Below, one piece after another: positions 10,099 to 22,017 of a stretch of DNA of 64,000 nt; positions within the stretch are counted from its first letter, which is position 1; every line of letters begins with the position of its first letter. Source of the DNA: Entomortierella parvispora (taxonomy: Eukaryota; Mortierellomycota; Mortierellomycetes; Mortierellales; Mortierellaceae); NCBI GenBank assembly GCA_963573315.1, contig OY752148.1, forward strand, positions 480,263 through 544,262, in the 5' to 3' direction. The notes below the pieces were generated by a model. The model ran no database searches, was not told where the DNA came from, and saw nothing but the letters and a program-made list of their open reading frames with translations. The position numbers and the translations under genes are program-made.

Positions 10099-13000
10099 AT
10101 GGCATCCCACCCTACCTCAGACCCCAAGAAAAAACAGCCATATTACCAAGAACCTGGCGAGGATTTCTTGGAGGAGGATTATTTTCAGGAGGTAGATGAG
10201 GAAGACAACAACATGGAGGAGTATCTTCCTGCTCGAGAGTCTTGTCAGAATCCTGATATAGAAGATGACTTTGAGTTGTTTAGTCAAGTGGCACTCTCGA
10301 CCAACAACCATCCATCTTCTTCCCCCTTGCGATCACCAAGGGGAAACCAATTCGGACGCTTTGATCCTATTGCCCGGCTTGATCAGGCTGAGGAGGAACT
10401 ACAAGGTACACAGCTAAAGTCCCAGAATCAGAAGCCTCAAAAACATCAGCAACAAAGACCACTCTCGCAATCCCGCGTACAACCACGGCAGCATCCTCAT
10501 TCGTCCCGGCAACAGCAATCACCCCTACAGCAGACACCCTCACGACCGCGTCCACCGCTGCCGCTGCCACCTCAACAGCAGCGACAGCAACAGCAGTTGC
10601 AACAACAATGGCAGCAGCAACAGCAACAGCAGCGGATGCAACAATGGCAGCAGCAACAGCAACAGCTGCAGTGGCAACCACCATGGCAGCAGCAACAGCA
10701 ATGGCAGCAGCAACAGCAATGGCAGCAACAACCACCATGGCAGCAGCAACCACCATGGCAGCAGCTGCAGTCGCCTTGGGAGCCTACCTTCGGTCAGCTT
10801 CAAGAACAGGATCAGGCGCAGGCGAACTTTTCTTCTCCCACTCCTCCCCCGGCTCCACGAAAACCGCGTACTAGTGCTAATGCTTCGAAGTTTCCGCCTT
10901 TTGCACAATCATATCGAGACCCAATGCCATCTTTTCTTCGAACGTCCTCTTCGTTGTCTGCTAAGTCAGTCCAGTCGAAGTTAGAGCGAATGGGCGCAGA
11001 AGCTACGGCGGAGTCTATGGCGGAATCACTCAGTCGTTTTCATGGCATCCGTCTCGGGAAGCTTCCGCCAGTTGCTGCATGCATTGCTGCAGAGAATTAT
11101 CCGTTGGCGTCAATCCCAATTCGAGACATTGGAAATTACAAAAAAGCTCTCCACCGCCATTTCTTTTTGAAGATACAAAGTGAAAATGAGCAAATAAGAG
11201 CTGTACAACCAGGCGACAAAAAGGATGAACAAAAACTTACAGACGACGAGGATGAGGAAGGAGAAGATGAGGAAGAAGCCGGAACAGAAGAAGCCGGAAC
11301 GGAGGATAAAACCAAAGTTCCACGAAAAGTGGACACGCTCCAGTGCCAGATGCTTATCAACGGTGTCATATGTGGCGAATGTTGCAGCAGCCACAATACA
11401 ACATCCCGCAACAGCCATATGGAGATTGATCACGCGAGGGAGTATCAAGCCTTGGTTCTCTTCCGTGACAAGCAAGCCATTCGACATTCAGAAGTGCAAG
11501 GTAATCTTTATTTTTCCTCCTGATTCTTTCGTCTTAACCATCGGTCTTTTCTAATGATATTCTTTGAACAATTCCTCTTCTAGAAAGGAAGCTGGCAGGT
11601 CGCACCTGGCCAACTGTGTTCGACACACTAGAAGAAAGAATGAAGATCTACAAGTTTAAGCCGGTCAAGAAGGCATCATTCAGCACACCTGCATTCAGAG
11701 AGCAGATCGCCTACATCTGCGCCTTCCACCTCTCTATTAATACCTTCAACCAGGAGTTTCTGAAGTCGACCTTTATGTCAGAAATAATGGCAGCCTTCGG
11801 TATCGATTTTCAACTCCCTTGTGTTGAAACAGTTAGCACACAACAATCGCTGCTCTTTACGCGGTCTCAGGACAGTCTGAAGTCCAAGTACTCTGAACAT
11901 TGCTCCTTGGGATCGCTGACATTTGATGGTTGGTCCTCCGCCCTCAGAAAGTTCAATGGCGCGACATTCCACTTTCTCGACGAGGATTTCAGACCAAAAT
12001 GCAACGCGGTTGCTTTTGTGGAATACACCGAGCAGAGCACTTCGGACGTAATATCACATCAAGTGGGTGAGTTTCCATTGTTTCTACATTAGTCCCCTAT
12101 CCTGATGTCAGCTATTAAGACCTCTTTATTTCTTTAGGAAAATCTTTGTCGACGTTGGGTATCGCTGGTCGGGTCCTGGCATGTACTACGGATTCAGCAT
12201 CAAACATGCGTGCAACGACAAACAATCTAATTGCAGAAGGCGAGGCTAAGGTTTGGGTGCCTTGTGCGGCTCACCTGATGCAGACCTGCATCGAAAAAAG
12301 CATTAAGCAAGCGCCACTGGCTGATCTGCTGTTTCGTCGTTGCGAAGTTTTGAACTCGCTCTTCAGGACCCCTAACGGAAATAGGCACTTGCAGCTCGCC
12401 AGGAAAAGACTTGGAGCAGCTAACCGTCCAGTGATCGAATATAACAAGACAAGATGGAACTCCAAGTTTAGCATGGGCCAGCGGCTGCTTGAGCTCTCAG
12501 AAGCTATACTCGAGCTCGTGCAGAGGTATTCCAGTGCCATGGCCACTCGTGATGAGAAGAAATTTCTGAAGGACAACAGAAACACGTTTATGACGCAAGA
12601 TGAGTTTGCCAGTCTGCGATGTTTGCTCTCGTTTGTCAAACCTTCCGTGGAATTTACTCAAGCAATGTCCGCAGGTAGCGCAGCCATCTCCATCATGTAT
12701 CCAATGCTTTACGATATCATCCACAGGCAACTTCAAGACCCTACTGCTGCTGCTCAAGGTGCCGGGAATGACGAGTTGGATATCCAGGCCGAAGAAGAAT
12801 TTGAGGAGGAAGTGGAAGAACGAGTCTTCGAACATGATGAGCTCCCCGAGCAGGGCAATGTGGACGGCGAAGAGGACGACGAGGACGAAGCAGACCCGCT
12901 GGCTAACGAGGATGTTGACGTAGCTGAGCAATTCCGCCAAGTTTTTTTACGAAGACTAGCGCTGTCTTTCTGCACCGACATGGACAAGATCCCTGATGAG

Positions 13001-13504
13001 ATTTTGCTCGCTACATTCCTTAATCCCGACAATGTGCACCACAAGATGTTTTCAGTCATGAACGGTGACGGCAAGAGAGAGGAAACCGCTTTGCTACTGA
13101 AAGTTCGACACCTCATAACAAAGGAAGCAGACCGCTTGCACCATGATACGAAAATATCATTCTATGGTCGTGACTTATCAACTACCTTCTTAGATAGAAA
13201 AATCGGACGCGATATTTTCGACTATATCCTTGTCGCAGAGGAAGCTCCAATCCGGGACAAAACAAAGCCACACGAGTGGTGGAGAACTCAGAAAACACAT
13301 TTACTCTATTTGGCACCGATTGCTCGCGTCTATCTCTCTATCCAGGCTTCATCAGCGGCAAGCGAGCGACTATTCAGTCTCTCGGGATCAATCCTAACAA
13401 AGAAGAGACATAGGATGGGGGCAAGACGGTTGGAAATGACGGTTCTCCTTTCACAATGGTATAGGGATCATAACAAGAAGAAAAGAAGAAAAGAAAAGAA
13501 ATAA
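10099..13504 (+). CDS. hAT transposase (BED finger, RNase H-like core, hATC dimerisation domain)
   Basis: Three exons, 10099-11500, 11584-12066 and 12138-13504, give 1083 aa with both intron phases matching (AAG/GTAATC...CTTCTAG and GTGG/GTGAGT...CTTTAG). Residues about 110-240 are Gln-rich, encoded by CAG/CAA runs. A BED-type finger lies near residues 410-440 (CGEC then HMEIDH). The catalytic core includes LTFDGWSS and ACTTDSASNM, which carry the first two acidic residues. Near the C-terminus the hATC motif ARVYLSIQASSAASERLFS is complete. The enzyme would cut at the TIRs and insert with an 8-bp duplication. No stop or frameshift was seen, so this is a candidate for an active or recently active transposase. 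An acidic loop interrupts the core near residues 830-880. Confidence 0.9.
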
Positions 13505-13895
13505 ACTAGCAGTGATGTTGACTTCGTATTATAACTCTCACCGACTTTCACTTTGAGGTCAGTGCCAGCAACCCTTTCTTTCAACTCACATTCAGGTCAG
13601 AGGCGAAGACACTCTGGATTCGATAGCCCTACTTCTAGTCACATCAGCTATAATAATATGGAAACGAGCACACCTCGGCCGGATCTACTAAACCCGAGCG
13701 CAAGGGCTGGTTGAGCAAACTGACACCACAACGACAACAACAAGAAGAAGAGAGTCTCACACCAACAAGACCTACGTCCTGAATGAACTTATGATACTTG
13801 ATTCCCCACAAAGAAAATAATGTCATTAGCGAAGTGTTCTTTAGGAGGTGTTTGTCTAGCTTGTCGTGGGCGTTCTATACCAAAGTAGCAAAGAT

Positions 13896-14112
13896 TATAG
13901 TTTGCGGCAAAGTCGATTTTTGCGGAAGTGGTGCGGAAGTCCTTGTGAGCAATGCGGATTTTGCGCAAAAAACCCGCACACTGTGAACTTTATTGGCAAC
14001 CATGGGTGCGGAAGTCTCCCATTAAAAACCGCATCAAATCCAGTCAAATCTTGACTTCGTGTCACCCAAAGTGCGGATAGTTCCGCACATCCGCAATCCG
14101 CCTGTGACACTG
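13896..14112. repeat. hAT right terminal inverted repeat (217 bp)
   Basis: Inverse of 9675-9891, one mismatch. The stretch 13505-13895 between the transposase stop and this TIR holds no recognisable gene. Confidence 0.95.
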
Positions 14113-14216
14113 AGTAAAAAAGAAATTTTTTTTTTTTTTTTTTGGGTTCGCCGGACTTTTATTGTTTTAAAACTAAATTATTAGCAATAATTTAGTCTAA
14201 CTTATTTACATACAAT

Positions 14217-14744
14217 TCAAGCCGGTGGCGTTGCAAGGGTGTCGCGGGTTTGACGGGTGGAGAAGGCAATCGGGGGGGGCGGTTGTGGTAGGTCTGATAT
14301 CCAGTGGTAGTAACGGTGGAAAGCGATATCGTTGCGGAGCGATTCTGCCTCGATACGTAGGTCGTCGAGGAGGAAACTCTCGATGGCTCGTCGGGGGTAA
14401 TCGATGCCGCCAAAGATCCTCGCTTCTAGGGAACGGATAGTCACCCTGATCTCCTGATGTCGGTGACCAAGTGCATCCATGTGGCGTATAACAGAGTCAG
14501 CGGGCACGAATGCCGGGAGTTGGATGGGCGGGAGAGTGTCGGCGGTGGTCTCGGGGGGACGAAAAGGAGTGGTGTCGGCTAGGATCTGTTCTCGGATGGT
14601 CTGTGGTACTTGGGCCGCTGCCTGTCCTGTGGGTGGGGTCGGTGAGGTAGCTGCCTCGGCATCTGCTGGGGGTTGGCTCGAGTCGGTCGCTGCGACCGGG
14701 TCTACATAGGGGACCCAGGAAGGCTTGGATGCGGTGTCGACCAT
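14217..14744 (-). CDS. 175-aa open frame in the LINE 3' region, unknown function
   Basis: ATG at 14744 (context CACCATGGTCGAC), stop at 14217. The N-terminal half is Pro/Ala/Thr-rich; the C-terminal half is charged and helical (RHQEIRVTIRSLEARIF, AIESFLLDDLRIEAESL). It is preceded by a strongly CT-rich tract on its own strand, as in many fungal promoters, and followed by AATAAA and the A-tail shared with the LINE. It starts 349 bases after the LINE reverse-transcriptase stop. It may be an extra ORF of this LINE family or a host message joined to it by retroposition. I do not recognise the family. Confidence 0.45.
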   Translation of the reverse strand: MVDTASKPSWVPYVDPVAATDSSQPPADAEAATSPTPPTGQAAAQVPQTIREQILADTTPFRPPETTADTLPPIQLPAFVPADSVIRHMDALGHRHQEIRVTIRSLEARIFGGIDYPRRAIESFLLDDLRIEAESLRNDIAFHRYYHWISDLPQPPPPIAFSTRQTRDTLATPPA

Positions 14745-16099
14745 GGTGCAGGGGAAGTGTTTGGGGAAGGGGAAGGAGGGGGTTGCTTTTTTTGGGAAGG
14801 AGGAAAAATGGAATGGAGGTGAATGGGGGATGGAGCGAACATGGCGGATTTAAGTACCAATGGATGCCAAAGTGGGCTGCTGGCATCTCCTCAGGCAATG
14901 AACCAATCACGATGCATGCATGAATGGGGGAGCAGAGGAGGTTGAAATTCGAGAGATGTGAGGTGTTGAGCCTGAACACAAGAAGAAAAGGGAGGTCGGC
15001 CGCGATCAGGTTGAGTTGGCGGCGTGTCGTAGCAGTCCCGCTGCACGGTGATGCGCCATCGACGAGAACAAATCAAAAAAAAGGGGGACAACTCACAGTG
15101 CGTTCTGGGCGACGACCCGTTGCTGTCGAGCTCGTGAAGTGCGCGCCTGGCGATGGCTGTTCTGCGCCATCAGAGAGCAGATATGTCGTTTGGCCATTGA
15201 GATGCCCCTAGCTGTGGACACTGGGACCTCATCGAAGATGAAAGCCCAGTGAAGACTCCACACAGAGAGAAGGATGCTGGCCGTGATCTGGATACCTGTG
15301 ATGTTGAACTCTGGCCTGGGGCGGATTAGGCGGCTATCCAGAGCGTCCAGGGAGCTAAGCTCCGCGTCCGTCCAATAGGGCTTGGTGGAGTGTTCTGTTA
15401 GTAATGTTATCCAGACTTCCTTTTTCAAGGGGCAGAGGAACAACATGTGCTGCAAGTCCTCCTGCACGTGGTCGCAAATCGCACAGCTGGCTGAGGGCGG
15501 CTCTTCGTTGGGGATTCTCCAGATCCTGTTCCTCAGGACTCCTGTGGGTAGTTTCTCCTGCAGGGCCCTCCACCAGATCGTGCGAGCGTTGTGTGGTATG
15601 TGAGCCTTCCAGAATTTTGTCCATTGCGCTGGGGTGCCGTGTCGTTTGTCCAAAGCCGGAGGTGTTTGGAGGAAGAGGCGGATCTGTTTGGAATTTGCAG
15701 AGTCAAGACTAGGTGGCGGTCCTCGCTGCCCCACCTCGAGCGGGACGATCCTAATGCGGCGCGCAAGATCACCTCCTGCAGGGACAACCGGCTCTCTCTT
15801 AGCTTGGTCCACGTCAGGCGTGAAGGTGAAAGGGTGTAGGGCTTGTGCGCGCTGAAGTTTGCGGTGGAGTCTCCAATCCTGCCTGATCTCCAAAAGGCCC
15901 GTATTGATGTTGATGAGAAAGACATCCTCCATTCGAGACGGTAGCAGGGAGCTGGGGGACCTGGGGGGGTGGTTCACCCACCGAATCCACCATTCTAATG
16001 GCGTTGCTAATAAAGTGTCAGCTGGTGGGAGTAAGTAAGCAGCCCGCTCAGACTTGAGAGAGATCCGAGGGAGCCCTTTTGCAGCCTCAACGAGGTACC

Positions 16100-16550
16100 T
16101 GTCACGATCAGACAAGACAGGAACAAGAAGGTGAAGGAAAGGTGTGGTTTATTGTGAATTGCAGACTGAGGAACAAAGCAAGAGGACAGGGGGGTTTATA
16201 TACTAGAGAGTGATGAAGGCCTGGACCAGGCCTGCGTTGAGTCAGAGATGACACGGAAGAGTAGGATACATATCCGAGCAGGTACTAATCATAAGCCGGA
16301 CCTATAAGTAGGGTCCGGGATGGCAACATAGATGAGGGAGAACGAGATGGAGGTCCTGATAGGTGCGGCTGAGAGATACGTACTAAGGGTAGCTATAACC
16401 CTAGGTCCAGAACCTGGACGCCAGGGGTACTCGTCGGAGATCAGAGGACAAGCCAATGAGTGCGGATACAGATCCTAGGTTCGCGATCCTAGACCAGAGG
16501 TACAAGAGACACGTACTTCGTACGATCTGAGTCTGCGACGTTTCGTGACA
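16100..16550 (-). repeat. 3' LTR of the chromovirus
   Basis: 451 bp, about 99% identical by eye to 21567-22017, bounded by TG and CA. Confidence 0.95.
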
Positions 16551-16559
16551 ATCCTCCCC

Positions 16560-19500
16560 CTAGGAGCGAGCTCCGCGAGTGACTGGGGGTGGACCTGGCT
16601 TGAGCGGGAAGCGAGAGTGGAAACGGGCGACATGCTCTGGTGAATTCTCAGCGTTGGCTGCAGGCTGCCATTCCGGATCTTTATAACCCTTGAACTTGAT
16701 CAAATACCAAAGTTGCTTTCCACGGAATTTAGAGTCCCAGATTTCTTCAACTTCAAACTCCTCATTGCCATCAATCTCGATGGTAGGAGGCGGAGGTGCT
16801 ACGCGACCGGGTATTGTGTTGGCGCGGTAGGGCTCCAGAAGAGAGACATGGAAAACAGGATGGAGACGGGCCATAGTGGTCGGGAGCTGAAGGCGGACCG
16901 AGCGAGAGTTGACTACTTCGGTGATCTTGAACGGACCCAGGTTCTTAACATCCAACTTGTTTGAAGGTCGGGTGGTCTTGATATTGTTACGTTTCAACAT
17001 GACGAGGTCTCCTACAGCGAAGTTCGGCTGAGGGGTAAAGCGCTTGTTGTAGTGGCGCTCTTGGTTCTCTAGTGCCGACTTGATGTGGAACTGCAAGTCT
17101 TCTTGGATACGCTTCAACTCTTGGAGGCGGTCCTTGGCGAAGGGGCTACTGACTGCAACTCGAGGGACCTTCACACTGAAGCGGGGGTGGTATCCTTGGT
17201 GAGCAAAGAACGGAGTTTGTTTTGTGGTTGCTTGCACGGAATTGTTGTAGCAGAGCTCGGCCATGGGTAAATGATTGCTCCAATCGTCTTGTTGGTAGCT
17301 TGTGAAACAGCGGAGGTATTGTTCCAGAGTGGCATTCGTACGTTCAGTCTGTCCATCGGTCTGCGGGTGATAGGCCGTTGACAGATTCTGGGTGATCCCC
17401 AGCGCTTCCATCGCAGACTGCATGAACGTAGAGGTGAAGACAGAGCCTCGGTCCGATACGATGTCATCTGGCAGGCCATGGTAGGCAAAAACTCGGGACA
17501 GGAACAGATCCAAAGTGTCACTTGCGTTGACATCGTCGGTGGTTGGAATGAAGTCTGCCATTTTTGTGAGGCGATCCACGACCACCAATATAGCAGTATA
17601 ACCTTTGGAGTCAGGTAGTTGAACAATAAAGTCCATTGATATCGAAGACCAAGGGCTCTCAGGGATCGGCAGAGACTGAAGGAGTCCAAAGGGCTTGTGG
17701 TGAGAAGTCTTGTTCCGTTGGCAGGCGTCACAGGTTAACACGAAGGACTTGACAAAGTCTCTCATCCGTGGCCAGTGATAAGTGCGGCTGACCAGTTCAA
17801 ATGTCTTTGCAATTCCACCATGTCCAGCAGCAGGATCGTCGTGACAGGTGGAGAGAATATCTCGTTGCAGAGCCTTATCATCAGGGACTACAATCCGACC
17901 GTTGAAGAACAAGACTCCATCCTCGAAGCGGTACTCAGGGTTGGTCTCGGGATTATCGCGTGACTGATCCAAGATCTCCATGACGGTGTCATCATCTTGA
18001 TACCCTTCTTTGATACGATTGACAAGGTCTTCAGCGTTGCCAACCCGGAGTACTTCGTCAATTGCTGCGACTATGAATGAGCTAAGCGAAATGGGCATCG
18101 GCAAGATGGCGTCGTGCACTGGACCTTCCCCCTCTTCAGGAGTGTACATACGGGAGAGAGCGTCAGCGGCGCCATTGTGGACACCAGGGCGGTAGGCAAG
18201 AACAACCTTGAACTTGGACAGTCGTTCGGCATAGCGGATTTGGCGTTCACTCAGAGCACGCTTCTCAGAAAAGTACTCTAGGTTCTTGTGGTCTGTAAGG
18301 ACAAGAGCAGGGTGTTCAGAGTAAACAAAATAGTGGCGCCAATGTTCCAGACCCTCGATGACAGCCAATAATTCGGTATCATGGATATGATAATTGCGCT
18401 CCGGCGGCGTCAGCGAACGAGAATAGAAAGCGACAGGATGGAGCACACCATCATCATCAGGCTGGCTGCACACATTGCCGAGGGCAAACTTGGAAGCGTC
18501 TGGTTCCAAGACACAAGGACGGGAAGGATCAAAGTGAACCAGCATTGGTTCAGAGCTAAACGCGAGTTTGAGGGCATCAAAAGCGGTTTGGGCGGCGGAG
18601 TCCCACTTGAACGGGACGCCTTTCTTGAGGAAGCGCGTCATTGGTCCCACCAGCTTGGAAAACTTCTTGATAAAGCGACGATAAAAGTTGGCAAACCCAA
18701 GGAAGACTTGGATGTCGCGGACGCAGGTAGGGACAGCCCAAGAGGTGATCACCTCAACCTTGGCGGGATCCATGGAGACACCATCGGGTGAGATGATGTA
18801 ACCTAAGAATTCGACTTTTTCGACGCCGAATTCGCACTTCTCGAGGTTAACTTGAAGTTGGGCATCGGACAAGAGTTGCAGGACACGGCATACATCGGCG
18901 GTGTGAGTTGCCTTGTCTTGAGAGTAGATTAGGATGTCATCCAAATAGATGACCACGACCGTGTCCAAGCTCACGGAGGACGTCATTGAGAAAAGCTTGG
19001 AACGTAGCGGGAGCGTTGCAAAGACCAAAGGGCATGACCAAAAACTCAAAATGACCATAACGTGTCCTAAACGCCGTCTTCCACTCGTCTCCTTCGGCGA
19101 TACGAATTAAATTATATGCACCCTTCAGGTCCAATTTCGTAAAAATCTTGGCGGAGCGTAGGCGTTCCAAGGTTTCTGCAATGAGCGGTAAGGGACAGCG
19201 GTTCTTGATGGTCAACTTGTTCAGCGCGCGATAGTCGACACACATACGGAGTTCTTTGTTTTTCTTGGGTACAAAGAGGACAGGAGCCCCGGCAGGGGAT
19301 TCAGAGTGGCGGATAAACCCTTTTTCAGATTGTCATCAAGGAATTCTCGAAGAGCTTCAAGCTCCTTTTCAGATAAGTTATACAGAGGACCAAAGGGAGC
19401 GGTGGCATCCGGCTCAAGAACGATGGAGTGGTCAAAAGAGCGATGAGGTGGCAGAGTGCCAATCGCGCGGTCTTTGAAGAGAGCAGCAAAGTCAGCGTAC

Positions 19501-20190
19501 TCCGGAGGCAGGACAGGGACAGGTTTTTCATCAACAGAATTCAAGGACAGAGAGGGGTCAGAGTGCTCGCGGATCGCTTCAAGATCGCGGCAGAACAAAG
19601 AAACGAGTTGTAACGAGTACAAGTCATCAACAGAAAGGTCAGAAGACTCTATATCAATAGAGTCAAGATCAAGATCAGGATTTTCAATAGATAAATCAGG
19701 AGAGTAATGAGAAAGGCAACGTTTATTGCAGTGTTCATCACGAAAAGAAACTAGGTGCTTTTTCCAATGGATATGAGGGTTGTGGAGGTGTAACCAGTCA
19801 ATTCCAAGGATAACAGCATGGGTCTGAAGAGAGGTGACGTGGCAATTGAGGGTCTCATGATGGGTGTCTGAGATAGTGAAACTCAAAGGACAGGTCTTGG
19901 TGACGGGGCCCGAGGTGCTTGGGGAGCCATCCACCATATGTAAACGGACAGGGTGATTGAGTTCCGAGGTTGGTAGAGATAATTTTTTGATAAATGCGGC
20001 GTCAACAAAGGATTTTTGTGCGCCCGAATCGAGGAGAGCATTGGTCTTGACAGGGGGTCGGTCAGGATGGTGAACGGTAATAGGAATGAGGAGACAGTAA
20101 CGAGGAAGTGCGGGCTGGCCCGGAGGGGTAGGCGCAGCGAGGACGTGGCCTAAGATCCAATCCTCGGTAGGATCTAGGCTGACTCGTTTT
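16560..20190 (-). pseudogene. pol: Chromovirus pol: protease, RT, RNase H, integrase, chromodomain
   Basis: Pol starts in the -1 frame relative to gag, overlapping its end around GGAAAAC (20192-20186 region). Protease: [49 protein letters not shown] and YLDDILIYS. RNase H: LEPDASKFALG, HDTELLAVIEGLEHW, LTDHKNLEYF. Integrase: an HHCC finger (HDDPAAGHGG to CDACQRNK), then SMDFIVQLP, VSDRGSVFTS and AYHPQTDGQTERTNA, which hold the DDE residues. Chromodomain: EFEVEEIWDSKFRGKQLWYL. Two 1-base deletions break the frame, one before the RT (near 19325, in AAAAAGGG) and one just before the YLDD motif (near 18970). Chromodomains of this group direct integration to heterochromatin. Confidence 0.92.
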
Positions 20191-21187
20191 CCGAATCAAA
20201 TTCGAAAGACACACCTTCGACGGAGACGGCTGCAAGGCGGGCTTTCTTGACAGGACAATCACCAGCAAAGTGATTCTTTCCACCACAGTAAAGACAAAGC
20301 TTGTTGTCGCGACGACGTTGTTTCTCTTCAGCGGTGATGTGCTTGACACGCACAGTATCAAGATCCATATCAGTTGAGGAGGAGGCAGCGGCAGAGGAGG
20401 TCGCGGCTGGGGTAGTGGATCTTCGGGACCAAGAGTTGTTCGAGTGGTGAGCTCGAGTGCCAAAACGCTGATCGCGCGCACGCGAGACATGGTTTTGGTA
20501 CGCAGTGTAGGCAGCAGCCTGGGCGTCACGGAGGGTCTTGAGGTTGTGCATCTGAGCTGTCAACAGGGATTTGACATCGGATGACAGACCATCCTTGAAA
20601 CGGGCAAGAAGAGCAACCTCGTTCCAACCGGACTGAGAAGCTAGAGGCTGGAACTTGGCGATGTACTCCTAGACTGTGCCATTCTGGCGGAGACGGATGA
20701 GTCGATTGTTGATATCATCGGCGTGAAGGTGGTTACCATAGAGGTCGTTGAGGAGGTCGGCAAAGAGTTCCCAGTCAGACAAGTAACCTTCGGTATCTTG
20801 GGCGCGACCATTGACGTACGGGGCAAAGAACTCTGCGGGGAGGCCTTCCATTGACTGTAAGGCCAGATTAATCTTGTCGACGTCAGTTCTGAAAGATCTG
20901 GGATGTCTCGAGAACACGGTGTTGAGTTGCGACATGAACTGGTTCAGCGACATGCCATTGGGATCACCCTTGAACTTGGTCGTGAGGGCGTTCGGGACTG
21001 GAACGTTGAGACCACGCTGAGCCAATTGGCCAAGAATCTCTTGGACTTGGAGCTGACATTCTTGTTGGCGGGTTTGGTTCTCGGCGAGGGTCTGGATAGC
21101 CTCTTGGACAACAGAGGCGGACGAAGTGCTCGATGTGGCCTCGGCCATGGCAGTCATCTGCTGTTGCAGAACTTCTACCTGTTGCAT
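20174..21187 (-). pseudogene. gag: Chromovirus gag with premature TAG
   Basis: The N-terminal Gln-rich segment (MQQVEVLQQQMTAMAE) and capsid-like region (TKFKGDPNGMSLNQFMSQL) run to an in-frame TAG at about 20670 (QNGTV-stop-EYIAKF), most simply a former Gln codon. The frame then continues to a CCHC zinc knuckle (CLYCGGKNHFAGDC) and stops at 20174. Gag would package the RNA and form the particle. The nonsense codon separates capsid from nucleocapsid. Confidence 0.85.
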
Positions 21188-21557
21188 GGTAGCTTGCAGA
21201 TGCTGGAGGACAACTTGGGGATTAACGTCTGAGTTCTCAGCTTGCTCGGCGATGTGGTGCAGGGTGTAGATACCCTGCTGGTCGTGTTGAAAAATAAGCT
21301 TTTATAAAGACTTCCTGTGCGCGAGCAATGCAAGTTTTCGCGGGCCAAGGAGAGCAGGAAATGTGCAAGAAGAAGAACGGTGGAGAAACAAGAAGTCGAC
21401 CAGTTTACTTTTATCGACGCGAATGACCCCGGACGGTGGATTGCGGACAGTAACCCCGGGACAGGTGAACTATTACTAAAAGGGGGTTGCTGCAAAATGG
21501 AAGCAGCAAGAGTGGAGGAGTGTGTCTGGAAGGAAAGCGAGAAGGCAGGATGTGTTG

Positions 21558-21567
21558 AGTCTGCAAT
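21558..21567 (-). promoter_or_regulatory. Predicted self-primer binding site of the chromovirus
   Basis: Reading on the minus strand, ATTGCAGACT straddles the LTR edge by one base. It is fully complementary to AGTCTGCAAT, the predicted first ten nucleotides of the transcript (plus-strand 21634 down to 21625). No TGG-type tRNA primer site is seen here. Confidence 0.6.
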
Positions 21568-22017
21568 GTCACGATCAGACAAGAGAGAAACAAGAAGGTG
21601 AAGGAAAGGTGTGGTTTATTGTGAATTGCAGACTGAGGAACAAAGCAAGAGGACAGGGGGGTTTATATACTAGAGAGTGATGAAGGCCTGGACCAGGCCT
21701 GCGTTGAGTCAGAGATGACACGGAAGAGTAGGATACATATCCGAGCAGGTACTAATCATAAGCCGGACCTATGAGTAGGGTCCGGGATGGCAACATAGAT
21801 GAGGGAGAACGAGATGGAGGTCCTGATAGGTGCGGCTGAGAGATACGTACTAAGGGTAGCTATAACCCTAGGTCCAGAACCTGGACGCCAGGGGTACTCG
21901 TCGGAGATCAGAGGACAAGCCAATGAGTGCGGATACAGATCCTAGGTTCGCGATCCTAGACCAGAGGTACAAGAGACGCGTACTTCGTACGATCTGAGTC
22001 TGCGACGTTTCGTGACA
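21567..22017 (-). repeat. 5' LTR of the chromovirus
   Basis: 451 bp. On the minus strand it contains TATATAAA (21669-21662) and, about 28 bases downstream, an initiator-like TCAGTCT with the A at 21634. AATAAA follows shortly after. Confidence 0.95.

Larger units (their letters stand above)
9675..14112. mobile_element. hAT-superfamily DNA transposon, full length
   Basis: The 4.4-kb element starts CAGTGTCACAGGCGG and ends with its inverse. The 217-bp TIRs differ at one base. It contains an unbroken hAT transposase on the plus strand. Flanks share AGTAAAAA (9660-9667 left, 14113-14120 right), the 8-bp size usual for hAT, but on the left seven bases (AATAATT) separate this copy from CAGTG. Near identity of the TIRs plus an intact gene suggests recent activity. 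Confidence 0.88.
16100..22017 (-). mobile_element. Ty3/gypsy chromovirus LTR retrotransposon, complete structure
   Basis: The 5.9-kb element has 451-bp LTRs (TGTCACG...GTGACA on the plus strand) that differ by only about four bases, flanked by a perfect 5-bp duplication GTACC (16095-16099 and 22018-22022) inside the LINE reverse-transcriptase gene. Gag, protease, RT, RNase H, integrase and a C-terminal chromodomain are present in that order on the minus strand. A purine tract (GGGGGAGGAT on the minus strand) abuts the 3' LTR at 16551-16561. The coding part has one stop and two frameshifts, so this copy is not autonomous. Confidence 0.95.

Noticed and set aside
10367..10908. Long open frames on both strands across the Gln-rich part of the hAT transposase
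   Set aside because: They are translations of CAG/CAA repeats in other frames (Ala/Val or Leu runs) and overlap a supported exon.
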